Shown in pieces: positions 54,801 to 64,000 of a stretch of DNA of 64,000 nt. A program made the position numbers and the translations under genes. Under the pieces are notes generated by a model that was not told the DNA's origin, ran no database searches, and saw only the letters and a list, made by a program, of their open reading frames with translations. Every line of letters begins with the position of its first letter. Within the stretch, counting starts at the first letter, position 1. Origin of the DNA: Knufia peltigerae (lineage: Eukaryota > Ascomycota > Eurotiomycetes > Chaetothyriales > Trichomeriaceae); the NCBI GenBank assembly GCA_030247855.1, contig JAPDRN010000004.1:310001-374000 (forward strand). Reading direction: 5' to 3'.

Positions 54801-55564
54801 TACGCGCCCTGTGACAGCGCCTTCTGTATGGCTCTGATTTTGTCGTCCAGGAAGATTGATCTAGTCAATTGTAACTGTTGAAAAATCTCGGGAGTTCGGG
54901 CCAAGTCAATGGGGAGTTTGCCCTGCCTGTTGGCGATGGAGTCGTTGATGTCCGGAAGCTCGAGGAGGCTTCTAACAACGGGTGCTCTGCCCAGTTGTGC
55001 GGCAAGATGTAAAGCAGTATTTCCCTCCTTGTCCTGAGCGTTATAATCTAAGCCTTTCCCTTCTTTTATCACCTGGTCAACCACGTTCGGCTCGGCACAC
55101 TGTACAGCCAGATGAAGGATCGTGGTTCCGGGGATAGGCTGGGGATTTGAGGTGGAAGGTATAGATTCGGCGATTGCTTTGGAGACCGCCGCACTGTCTT
55201 TGTTCCTGAGAACTTCGAAGACCCGAAATGTTCGGACTGAGTCTTCAATGGATGCTCCATTCGTTGAAGCAAGGCCCGACGGGACTTTGAGCGAAGCCTC
55301 AGGTGGACCTGCTGGAGACTCTTGAGTATCCATATTCTTTTGGGAGGTGCGAGTAGTAGTCGGAGAGAGGGGACTTAATCGGGGACCGTCGGTCGGTGTA
55401 AGAGGGCCCAGAGCACTGGGTGTAAAAGGTCCAGTCGAGGAAGTTGTGGTGTTGACTGGAGAGTCTGGCTCTGAGCCGCTATCTCGTGGCAAGTTGTCGC
55501 TGCGCAACAAGTTGATGACACGAGAGCTTTTGGATCGTTTGTGGGTCGGTCTATCGGCCATCAT
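51860..55564 (-). CDS. Oxysterol-binding protein with ankyrin, PH and ORD domains (Osh1/Osh2 type)
   Basis: An intronless frame of 1234 aa. The first in-frame ATG is at 55564; the frame is open four codons further but only from TTG. Order of parts: Ser/Pro-rich N-terminus, ankyrin repeats (about 140-335), PH domain (about 375-470, beginning MKGYLKKW), a charged and coiled linker, and an acidic FFAT motif EFFDAID (about 785) that docks on VAP proteins of the ER. The oxysterol-binding domain follows, with the signature EQVSHHPP around residue 953. Together these are diagnostic of the long yeast Osh1/Osh2 class, which exchanges sterol and phosphoinositide at ER contact sites. It is an ordinary conserved gene. 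Confidence 0.93.
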   Translation of the reverse strand: MMADRPTHKRSKSSRVINLLRSDNLPRDSGSEPDSPVNTTTSSTGPFTPSALGPLTPTDGPRLSPLSPTTTRTSQKNMDTQESPAGPPEASLKVPSGLASTNGASIEDSVRTFRVFEVLRNKDSAAVSKAIAESIPSTSNPQPIPGTTILHLAVQCAEPNVVDQVIKEGKGLDYNAQDKEGNTALHLAAQLGRAPVVRSLLELPDINDSIANRQGKLPIDLARTPEIFQQLQLTRSIFLDDKIRAIQKALSQGAYKQIEAILTEPRVEGTLDVNALELATEPVTVQTGGTLLHEAARKRDLQLAQLLLLHGADPFRRDRKGKLPQDVTKDDRTRAILKKSPAAAAAQRGIQEKAILGNHPTQSRTGANDASKDAREMKGYLKKWTNYTSGYKLRWFVLEEGVLSYYKHQDDAGSACRGAINMRIAGLHMDAQDKTRFEIHGKSSVKYHLKANHVVEAKRWFWALNNAIQYTKDEAKDEEKRRTLDVDSIRHTRGESSSDMLSVTPSRTKQPIAANLSAPGGSSKVSFRSDVEGGSTYDSYDASIIGEELQRLPTNAHTATIDAEEDGDGDDASSREVHNPGSKDAFNITAQSAKLQLDLLARVSDALIKRKDSQPDTTLADDNVSQALSAYQEAVSSLNSLVADLLKISKDRDAYWQYRLDRDADVRRMWEESMAKIAYEHEDLKKSIAESEEKRKRTKRALKEALEGQSRPVSRPSSLVQQESADRVQFEEAIEDQTGLRPEATAAVRDRSRRKSFTREGNRRKSIIAQYTNISDSESGDDEEFFDAIDAGRVEVVEPPLASPPPVHVEQEELLSKLNERAMKQMQIEPSYAGYQDGIRERLKMDADDRPKISLWGILKSMIGKDMTKMTLPVSFNEPTSLLQRVAEDMEYADLLDIAADRPDSTERLVYVAAFAASEYASTIGRVAKPFNPLLGETYEYVRPDKGYRFFIEQVSHHPPIGAAHAESARWDYWGESAVKSKFYGKSFDINPLGTWFLRLRPSGGGPAELYTWKKVTSSVVGIITGNPTVDNYGPMEIKNWTTGEVCYLDFKARGWKASSAYQVFGKVVGVDGVTKWSIGGRWNDKIYARETEGYEDEFVGQGQQHKSGNQALLVWEAHKRPQGIPFNLTPFVVTLNAVPENLRPHLPPTDTRLRPDQRAMEDGEYDLAATEKNRVEEKQRAARRQRESAGEEWKPKWFEKKSDPITGESYWEHNGLYWQRRVEQDWSGCDDIF

Positions 55565-56284
55565 CAGCACGGTCAAGGGTTAGAAGAAGGAAGTGATGAA
55601 CAAAGCTCGCAAAGATAGGCGCAAAAGAACTCGAGAAGCACGCAGAGGTCACTCTCTCTCTCTCACCTTTTAATAACGATAATGTATGGGAGGATCACTA
55701 GGGAAGTCCGTCGACTGCGCTTGTGGTGATGGTCTCAACCCCGCCATTCACCCAATGATTGGAGAAGTCGAAGCGATGGCGAAAGAACGATCAACCAGCG
55801 ATCTCCCCATCTGCACAATGACGGAAGAGGCAGCACAAGCGTTCCGCGTCAAAGAGAAGTGTAACTAGTTACAGGACGATATTGCAGATACAACGCGGGT
55901 GTACAGGGTAGGACATGTTCGATAGAGTGCAGGTCCAGGGAAATGCGAGACCGGAGTATCTGCACCTGTTCTAATACGTCAGTGCTCCTCTCGTTTCAGC
56001 ATTGAAACGACCCGGGCAGCTTTGGTGAGCGTGGGCAACTCGTGTCCTGGCTGAGTAATGACATTGGATGCTAGAAGCGAGATCAAAGCTTGAACAGATT
56101 TTGGCCTCCCAAATGAGGCAATAAGCTGCGAAGAAGTCTGTATGTACTTGTAGGACTTCCACGCTTCCAAGTAATGGGTTCATTAGGCACGCAGCAGAAG
56201 GTTTAGTTGTGAAGAGAATATGTGTATCGTCTGTTATTTTCCAGTCACCCCTGGGTTTCATAACTCCATCGCAAGTCTGAATAA
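55565..56284. other. Intergenic between two minus-strand genes
   Basis: Promoter of the Osh1-type gene, with a (CT)n-rich tract near 55650-55670, and the 3' UTR of the epsin gene. Short open frames here lack any domain. Confidence 0.5.
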
Positions 56285-58116
56285 CTATCCAAGAAGATCA
56301 TCGAGACCGTTTCCCAAAGGTGCGGTTGGTTTTCCCTGTACAGCACTCGGCGTTGACGACGCCGATCCGGCTTTGGGGGTGGAGCTGGCAGCTGATGCGG
56401 CTCCCCAGATTCCTGCCTGACTCTTTGCTTTTGCCATGCTTGCCAAATCAGGGCCTTTTTGAGTCGCAGTGGTGCTCTTTACACCAGCCTTGTTACTAGC
56501 CGAAGACCAGAGTGATCCAAATGCGTCACCACCGCTGCTGGCTGCCGGTTTCGAGACTGGCTTACCAAGAGAGGCAGCGGATGTTGAGGATGTGTATGAG
56601 GGTGTAGCCGCAGTCATTGGAGTTGAGGCTGCCGAAGTAGAGGCCTGGGACATGGGAACGGAGGTGAAATAGTTCGGTCCGCTAGGCTTGTAGCCTCCTG
56701 CAGGCTGCATAGGCTGCGCAGGCTTCTGCACTGGCGGAGGGGAAAATGTCGAAGTCGAAGGGGACATTAGAGATGATGTGTTCGACGGCGCTGGAGAAGC
56801 AGTTGAAAGGATTGTGTTGAAATTTGATGCTTGTCCAGGAGCCAAAGGTGTTGGGGCTGCAAATTTGGTGGATGAGGTCGTCGTAGACGTGGTAGCTGCG
56901 GGAGGCGCAATCGAAGCCATTGGGTTGGCCACTGGCTGTGTAGCTGCTGGACTTGTCGCCGATTGGAAGTCGTCAAAATCATCGTCATCGTTAGCAGTAC
57001 TGCCTTGCATAGCACCGAAGTCTCCCAGGGCACTCGAAGCAGCTGGCGCCTTGCCGTTAGAGGTCGATGGAGCGGTGGGTTCATCGCCGAAGTCGAATAG
57101 ATCCTGCTCTGGGGCTTTAGGCTTGGGAGGTTCTCGCTTTGGCGGTGCAGATGGTGTTGTTCGTGAAGTGGTGGTGGTTCTCGTAGGTCTGGTTATTTCC
57201 TCATCATCGGCTTCATCGTACTCTTCGAACTGATCAGCACGGCGCTGTGTGCCTGAGAAGTCGGTCTCACGTCCACCGAAGCCACCACCATCACCGTAAA
57301 CCTCTCCCTGGTAGTTTCCGAAATTGGCAGATTCACTTCCGAAGCCGCCATATCGACTGCCACTGGAAAAACCGCCTCCCAAACCGGCACCACCTTCAAC
57401 GCCTCCATATTTGTTTCTGTTTGCACGAGCTTTCTTTCTTTCTGCCCGAATTATGTCTACATCGCCCAGCATCTTGACAAGCTCTGCTGATCTATTCCGG
57501 ACGTTGACGCCTTGGTCCTTGCCATTTTGATCAATGTAATGGAATTGCCGCAGCATTCGGAGGAGGGAGAGGTGGGATCTGGCATCATCGATGACTCGCT
57601 CTGAGCCATGCTTGCAGAGATATTCCAGCAATTGGAGTGCCTATAACCATCTGAATGAGCTTTTGTCTGAAAACATATCTCCGCACTGCCATACTTTGTA
57701 TATCTGTCTCCATTCTTCTGCGGTCTTGTCTGTAAATCTCTTGTAGATCATGGGCATAATCTCGTTCAGTTGTTGACTAGAAGGGTCAGCAGGTTAGAGA
57801 TAGGCAGAGTGACGAACTCACTAGTTGTGTGTGCCCTGCGCAATCTCTTGCATGAGCGTGGCCGACGCGCCCCATGGGTCTCCGTTCGTAGCTTCTCGAA
57901 CCTGTCACTGTCAGGGTGGTGGTGAGGAGGGTTATGACGACCAAATGCGGACCTTCGATTCCATCTCGGTCAAATTCATAACAGCTAACCTCAGATGATT
58001 AGTAGACTATCTCTGATTGTGACAGACGACGCACCATTTTGGACCTTGCGTACACCAGCTTTGATGTCGTACAGCGTCAGGTTGCTGACCTGACTTTTCA
58101 GGCTGTCGAAATCCAT
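56285..58116 (-). CDS. ent3: Epsin-like ENTH-domain protein, Ent3 type
   Basis: CDS complement(56285..57640, 57695..57776, 57822..57901, 57953..57984, 58035..58116), 543 aa. Four small introns, including a 32-nt exon, reconstruct a complete ENTH domain (about residues 1-150) with TEMESKVREATNGDPWG and LLEYLCKHGSERVIDD. The rest is low-complexity, rich in Gly then Ser/Thr/Pro/Ala. It contains acidic-phenylalanine motifs DFDDF and DLFDFGD, of the sort that bind the gamma-ear of AP-1 and GGA adaptors, and ends in a DDLLG box. These features match the Golgi/endosome epsin Ent3 more than the plasma-membrane epsins. It is an ordinary conserved trafficking gene. Confidence 0.88.
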
Positions 58117-58571
58117 GTTGATGAGGATCGCGGAGTTAAAGGAAAAGTGAGAATTGAGAAAGGATAGCGATTGCACGTACAAGACCGCACGTTCGAGAGC
58201 ACGGTGTGTTACACAAAGTGATGGGAGTTGGCGGATTGAGATTCACGGAAACGCAGCCAAGAAGATGCATCATGTCAGCCCCTGTTTATGCCCAATAATC
58301 CTCCTCCGCTGCCACATCATCACAGCTACCGCCAAACAATCAGCAATACAGAGTAAATAATGGAGCAAGAAACGATTTATGAGGACGTCCGGCGTAACCA
58401 AGTGATTCAAATCAAAACTTGTATTCATTTCCACCCATTTCCAGCTTTTCATGTGCAAATAACGAATAGACCATCACTTATGTGCTCTTAAACCCACGCT
58501 ATGCCATCCATAATATTCCTTTCAGTGCCCTTTTCGTAATTCTTGACCTCATCATCAATCGCTCAGCAATA
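58117..58571. other. Intergenic
   Basis: Promoter of the epsin gene and 3' flank of the methyltransferase gene. No other feature was recognised. Confidence 0.5.
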
Positions 58572-60000
58572 TCAAGAAGTCAGCGGTTTTTGTGCTGTGG
58601 CGTATGAACTGAGTGGTGTCAATATGTGTTGTATATCAGGCGGACTGGGTGGAGGTTTTCAGAACAGAAAGTACTTACCAATGCGTATACAAATGCATCT
58701 TCCTACTTTTCGTCTCGGAACGCACTTGTGCTAGCAACACCTGTGTTTCTAGCTCACTCCAGCCTCCGAGACGAGTGAACAATGCCAGGGAGTATCCATC
58801 AACGGCCCCTTCCAGAAACTGATGCTCGAAGAACATCCCGATCTCTTTCAACCGCTTGTCCTTCGGCCACGTTCCGACGGGAGTCGGCGCCTCATGAGTC
58901 TTGACATTAATGAAACCAGCATCTTTCAAAAATCCGGCATATTGAGGGAAAGCATCGAACTCGAGGCCGGCACCTCGGGAGATTCTGTAGAATTCGGCCT
59001 GAAAGAGGCTGATGTCAGCAGGAACTCCAGGGCCGGCAACCAGAAGAGTCAGTCTCATGTACATACTACCCATTTGTAAGTTGCGCTGTCTTCGGAATAC
59101 GTTCCATCATCACAGCACATATGGGGCCGTCCTTCAGATACCTCTATAAGTCCACCTGGTTTCAAGTGCCTAAACAGTGTGAACAAGTCATCCAAAAAAG
59201 TTGTGCGAATGTCATACATGTATGCCTGACGCAAGAGCTCTGGCCAGTCTTTGATACTGCCAGCCAGGCCACGAACGTGAATGAAATCGAATGAGTCGTG
59301 TGGAAAGGCCCATTCTTGGGTGGCATCATCTATCTCGAAGCGGACGTTGGGCGGCACCTAAGAGAAGTTAGCAGTCTTCATGTGGAGCAAGCGTCTCCCA
59401 TACCCAAGTTGATTGAATCGGCGAGAGGTCTGTGCCTATGATCTCTGCAGAAGGATATTCATCACCCACTAGTGGAAGGATATTTGTTAGTGTTGGTATA
59501 GACGGGGAATGGAGAGCAGACATACTGTCAATGGCCCAGATGCCCGTGCCAGTCCCAATGTCCAAAATCTTTTGCGGATCTTTGAGATCGGGTTGGCTTA
59601 GGCACAAGCCACCACCTAGTGTTAAACGGAACACATGGTGAAGAACATCTAGCCGTTCTTGCTCTTTGTCATCGTTGGGCAGCATCTGGCCATGAAGTCA
59701 ACATGAGTGCCTAGAAAGTAGTTGTTGCCGTGTGTTGCCCCTACGAAGCCCAGCTGTGTGGTCTGACTTACATATTTTCCGGCCTGGTAGCCATGATATC
59801 GTCGGCCATTTTCATACTCGTAGTTCATAACGGATGATTTGAGGGAAGTCATATCAGACTCGATGGTGGCGGTGTCATAGCCCTCATCGGACTGCGACTA
59901 TCAGCACATCAATTAAGGAACTTCTCAAGACGGGGTGGCGGGGTGGGTATTATTCACTCACATCGGGTTCAATGGGCTGTCCATGCTGATGGTGCTCCAT
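58572..60000 (-). CDS. SAM-dependent methyltransferase, LaeA-like
   Basis: CDS complement(58572..58608, 58679..58998, 59067..59169, 59218..59357, 59404..59468, 59526..59685, 59772..59891, 59962..60000), 327 aa. Seven introns fit in phase, among them a 39-nt first and a 37-nt last exon. The N-terminal signature RRYHGYQAGKYMLPNDDKEQ-RLD is typical of the fungal family that includes LaeA. Motif I is LDIGTGTGIWAID (about residue 94), followed by IIGTDLSPIQ, an RGL-containing helix and HLKPGGLIEV. The end AQKP matches the usual strand and terminus. Family members methylate small molecules in secondary metabolism or, as for LaeA, act in regulation. It diverges from P450-4 across 1.1 kb, so the pair may serve one pathway. 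The donor near 59066 could move by one codon. Confidence 0.85.
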
Positions 60001-61085
60001 GCAGACCGTTGCGATACTCAAGTTTTGACTTAAAATACCTGCAATATTGCAAAACCACTGTCGAGCGACAATTCGTTCAACAGTTCAGAGTAAGAGAAGA
60101 CAAACATCAAGCAATGAAAGTACGGGTAGATACAAATGCTGAAATGATGGGAAAACCGTATGGAGCAAGTGCCGTTTGGTGGCACACCTAAGAAATAACG
60201 AAATGGCACCATGTGTAATTTGCTCGCGCCTAGACTCGGTAGTTGACACCCCCATTGGCGTCTGCGTTGGTGGGCGATGGGGCCTACCAAGTCTACTGCG
60301 TAGAACCGCAGCGGGAGGAACAGGGTGCTTCCTAGCGGGCAGCGGAAGGGACAGGTGCCTAATCCCTAGTGGACGGAGGCTGTCTTAGGCATTGTTTAGG
60401 GGGAACACATGCATTTAGCGACGCCGGAGGGGCCACCGGCAACAACGCCTCACTCCACCCTCCTGCAAACAAGGAACAACGTGTCGCTCGCCAGGGGTGA
60501 ATGCAAATGCAAGTTTGGAAGCTACTTGTCTTTTTGTTCTGTGCCGGGTTCTCGTCGGCGAAGCGATCGAGAATCGACAAGTAGGAGGCTAGGCGTTATA
60601 GCGTACGCATTCCCTAGCTTCAACCTCCTATCTACGCGCAATCGCCTCCCAAGATCACCAGATTGGGAGCTGGAGCTACTACCACCACCACCACCTCCTC
60701 CTCCTCCTCAATGGAAACTACCACTCACTAGTCGACCCAAAGTCCCAAAGTAGAGCTACTCGGGACTCCCTAGAACATCGTCTAGACTGGTTGAATATGC
60801 TTGTGGTCCACACACCACTGTGTTTCGTTTCACAGACCCAGAACCCAACAACCTCGACGGTGGCAGTTTTCTTTTTTTGTGATCCCCCCTCTTTCTTCGC
60901 ATCACTGTCACACCCCTAGGCACATACTTTCAAAACGCCCTTGATAACCACCAGGAATAGTTACTAGGTACCTTTAACGGTATCGGCCCCAAGCGACAGC
61001 TCGGGATCGGCGGGCAAAGGTAAATCTACGAAGAACTGAGCCATTCATACCGATCTAGGTAGGTATACGGAGTGTGTGTCACACC
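60001..61085. promoter_or_regulatory. Divergent promoter, methyltransferase / P450-4
   Basis: A 1.1-kb region between divergent starts. It contains a CCA/CCT microsatellite, an ATACGGAGTG word just before the P450 start, and TTTTTTTGTG and CT-rich tracts near 60870-60900. The short frames inside look non-coding. Confidence 0.45.
60677..60710. repeat. (CCA)n(CCT)n microsatellite
   Basis: Consecutive CTA, CCA and CCT triplets in intergenic sequence. One frame would give a proline run, but no gene supports it. Confidence 0.7.
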
Positions 61086-62919
61086 ATGGTTTTCCCGGCG
61101 ATGTCTGTCGCGCACATGTGCTATACCGCGCTCTTCACATGGATCGCCTACCTTGTCGTCGGCGCTGTCTATCGACTGTACTTCCACCCTCTCGCCAAGT
61201 TCCCCGGACCGAAGCTCGCGGCGTTGACAGGCTGGTACGAATTCTACCATGATATCATCCACAAAGGTCAATTCATCTGGAAGCTCCAAGAGCTTCACGA
61301 CAAATATGGCCCCATCATCCGCATCTCGCCAGAGGAGCTCCACATCCGCGACTCTCATTACTACGAGGAACTCTATGCACCGGGGTCGAAGAAACGCGAC
61401 AAGTACGTGGGATGGGTGGTCATGGCGGGCGCTCCAGACTCGTCCTTTGCGACGGCTCCGCACAATCTGCACCGCATCCGTCGCGCGGCTCTGAACCCGT
61501 ACTTTTCCAAACGATCAATCGGCCAGACCGAGAGCCTGATCATGACCAAGGTTCAAGTGCTCTGTCGCCGGTTTGAGGAAGCCTGCAAGTCGGGCCAGGT
61601 CATCCGGCTGGACGCCGCGTACATGGCCTTGACCATGGATGTCATAACCCACTACTGCTTCGGTGACAGCTACAACTACCTGGAGGAAGATGACTTCAGG
61701 GCCTCGTGGAAGGAGACTGTGATAGCCGGGTCGGCCAACGGCGCATTCCTCCGACAATTCCCTTGGGCGCTACCGATTTTGAAGATGGCTCCGCTCCCGC
61801 TGGTCCAGATGATGAATCCGCCGGCCGGGCACCTCATGGCGTGGCAGCGGATGGTGCGCGCCCAGGTCGACGACATCATCGCTCAGAACAAAGAAGGCAA
61901 GAAGACCACGGGCACCGTCTTTCAGGCGCTGCTGGATAGTGACCTGCCGCCTAAAGAGAAGAGCGCCGACCGTCTACAGGACGAGGGTCAGACCCTCGTC
62001 GGTGCCGGTTCAGAAACCACCGCAAAGTCACTTGCCGTCATCACCTTCTATCTCTATCAGGACAAGACGAAACTCGAGAAACTTCGGGAGGAATTGCGCA
62101 CCGTCATGCCTACGCCTACAAGTTCCGTGTCGTTGACTACATTGGAACAGTTGCCATACTTTGTAAGCTTTCGACATGACCACCCCGGCCCACATTGCTT
62201 CCAACTCCCTAGATCGTTTTGTTATAATCCATACTCAATCCGTATAGAACCTATTCTGACGTGTTTGTTTCAGACCGCCGTCATCAACGAAGGCATCCGT
62301 CTCATGTTTGGTGTGACTACAAGATTACCTCGCGTATCACCCACCGAAGTCCTACGGTACAAAGATTGGGTTATACCACCTGGAGTGAGTTTTGACAATG
62401 ATCAACACCCAACATTCCCCATCCTATCTATGCTTGAATGGTTGCCCGTCGTGCTAATGCGTTGATACGTTCCCACGAAAAAATAGACACCAGTAAGCCA
62501 ATCTAACTATTTCGTCCACATGGACAGCAACATATTTCCGAATCCCGAAATCTACGATCCAGACCGATGGATTCGTGCTGCAAAGGAAGGATTCCGTCTC
62601 GATCGATACTTTGTTTCATTTTCAAAGGGTAGTCGTATGTGTGTTGGTATCAAGTAAGTAACAACAACAGGAGTTTCCTTCCAATTCCTCCTTTATACTC
62701 CCACTCCTTTTCCGACGCTCACCCACTAACCCGAATCTTTGTAGCCTCGCATACGCCGAACTATACTTGACACTAGCACACGTCGTTTCCCGTTTCGACA
62801 TTGAAAATTTTGACACCACGGTCGAGAGAGACATACAAATCAGTAGGGACTTGTTCGTCGGTGTACCTAGGGCTGATTCGAAAGGGATAAGGGCAAAGAT
62901 TGTTGGAGTGAAGAGTTGA
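61086..62919 (+). CDS. Cytochrome P450 monooxygenase (P450-4)
   Basis: CDS join(61086..62162, 62274..62384, 62487..62653, 62745..62919), 509 aa. The first in-frame ATG precedes an N-terminal anchor and LYFHPLAKFPGPKLAALTGWYEFYHD, a start typical of the fungal group with trichodiene-oxygenase-like and related secondary-metabolism P450s. The I-helix is GAGSETTAKS, the PERF-region equivalent is DPDRW, and the haem loop FSKGSRMCVG places Cys448. It is not close to P450-1, -2 or -3. It is paired head-to-head with the LaeA-like methyltransferase, which suggests a small two-gene module separate from the aromatic cluster. The substrate is unknown. Confidence 0.88.
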
Positions 62920-63573
62920 GAGAATGTCAAGCGTAATACTGCAAGCTATTTGTCCATGTTAATTCTCGGCCACCGACCTACCTGCCAACACCACACTCAC
63001 AGGAGCGATGACCACTTCACTCCCACCCAATTCCCTTTTTCCCCTCTGCTGCTATTTTAGTCGGCAAATTCGATGACGAGAATGCGTATGTACACACGTA
63101 CGTACAATGGTGAAGAACTGTACAAGTCTAAAGTCACATTTTGGTCGGGAAGGCTTCACCGGCTTTGACACGTCACATCGTGTCAAAAAAAGAGTCGGTT
63201 TACCCTCTACGAGTAGCAACAAGCAAACAAACAAACTAGTATGCTGTATATACCTGAGTTACATACTCTCTCTGTACACGATTACCAAATTGAATGGACT
63301 TGGGGAAAAGGTCCTCATCAAGAAACATGTCGTAGTCATACATCTACTCGGTAATCACACATCTTGATGTCATGTTAAGATACCACGAGGAATTACTGTC
63401 ACCACCTAGATACTCGGGAGAGATTCCGTCTTTTCATCCTTTCAATTCATTTCATCTCATTTCACGACAGTGACACCTCGTCGTTTCTTTCCCCGCGTAG
63501 GCTAGAATTTACAGGCGCTCCAAAGAAAAGAATATCCCCATCCAATTTTCATGCTTCTCGCGCAAAATCTCTC
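62920..63573. other. Intergenic between convergent genes
   Basis: 3' UTRs of P450-4 and the NCS1 permease. No gene or repeat of note was seen. Confidence 0.5.
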
Positions 63574-64000
63574 TCAACGATGAAAATATCGAATCTCAAA
63601 TGTCCTAAACACGATATACGTCGTCGCGGCGAAGCTGAATGCCAACTCGAATCCAATGTCACCACCGAATCCGATTCCGATCAATTTGCCTATCGGACCG
63701 ATGTACCATACTTGAGCCATCCCCATGACTATTTATCAGCGTTCGTCAGCCTCCTGAATTGTTTCATTCTTTGACGGATGTCTGAAAAAAAAGGGACAAA
63801 GAAACAAAAACCGGGGGAAACTCACCAGCTCCGACGACACCGAAACAAAAAGCCCCCAAAGCGGCAAAACTAGGAGGCAGATATTTCGGTTGATCATAAT
63901 GTTCGGGACTATATCCACGGATGCCCCTCTTGAAGATGAAGTGTTCGGGGAGTGAAATGGCCGAGTACACAGCAAGCCAATACCCGATGAGCAACATGAA
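63574..64000 (-). CDS. NCS1 purine-cytosine permease, 3' end (partial)
   Basis: CDS complement(63574..63728, 63826..>64000). The visible C-terminal 109 residues span two exons. The upstream exon reads GYWLAVYSAISLPEHFIFKR and YDQPKYLPPSFAALGAFCFG. The last exon reads VMGMAQVWYIGPIGKLIG followed by GGDIGFELAFSFAA. These are hallmarks of the end of yeast Fcy2-type cytosine/purine permeases. The last exon was recovered by splicing a 97-nt intron (GTGAGT to TAG) and ends at TGA 63574-63576. Expected role: proton-coupled uptake of nucleobases at the plasma membrane. The N-terminal part lies beyond the window. Confidence 0.85.

Noticed and set aside
63580..63774. 64-codon plus-strand frame near the right end
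   Set aside because: It is antisense to the last exon of the NCS1 permease, which carries strong family motifs on the minus strand.

Overview
The window is nuclear DNA of a filamentous ascomycete (Pezizomycotina). The evidence is protein-coding genes split by many 45-100 bp GT-AG introns with CTAAC/CTGAC-type branch points, three Zn2Cys6 regulators, fungal P450s, and housekeeping genes of fungal type (Osh1, epsin, FYVE-RING, ML-like/TRP). Gene content would fit Eurotiomycetes, perhaps a Chaetothyriales black yeast, but the sequence alone does not prove this. Exon boundaries were worked out by hand from splice signals, phase and protein continuity. No tRNA, rRNA, CRISPR array or intact transposon was seen.

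Layout. 0-14.6 kb (ordinary): a possible 3' gene end, a FYVE/RING ubiquitin-ligase-like gene (-), a large ML-like/TRP membrane protein (+), a small single-pass membrane protein (-) and a long disordered protein (+). 15.3-17.8 kb: a Leu3-type Zn2Cys6 regulator. 18.6-49.3 kb (accessory): a candidate catabolic cluster in the order Zn2Cys6 regulator, P450-1, P450-2 (-), aldehyde dehydrogenase, benzyl-alcohol-type dehydrogenase, amidohydrolase-type decarboxylase 1 (-), YgeA-type Asp/Glu racemase, sugar-porter MFS, P450-3, ACS-family MFS (-), decarboxylase 2, salicylate-hydroxylase-like flavoprotein, and a second related Zn2Cys6 regulator. 49.8-58.1 kb (ordinary): GT2 glycosyltransferase, Osh1-type oxysterol-binding protein (-), epsin (-). 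58.5-62.9 kb: a divergent LaeA-like methyltransferase / P450-4 pair. 63.6-64 kb: the 3' end of an NCS1 purine-cytosine permease (-).

Working model (inference). The cluster reads as an upper pathway for methyl-substituted or hydroxylated aromatics: P450 oxidation of a ring or methyl group, alcohol to aldehyde (ADH), aldehyde to aromatic acid (salicylaldehyde/vanillin-type ALDH), then loss of the carboxyl group either by ACMSD-superfamily decarboxylases or by decarboxylative hydroxylation (salicylate-hydroxylase-like). The product would be a catechol-type compound passed to genes elsewhere, because no ring-cleavage enzyme lies in the window. There is also no polyketide synthase, which argues for breakdown rather than synthesis. 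Paralogous pairs (two regulators, P450-1/P450-3, two decarboxylases) suggest two related sub-clusters joined together. CCGGA/TCCGG half-sites recur in the cluster promoters, including exact 12- and 13-base motifs shared between genes. A stand-alone bacterial-type amino-acid racemase in the middle is unexplained.
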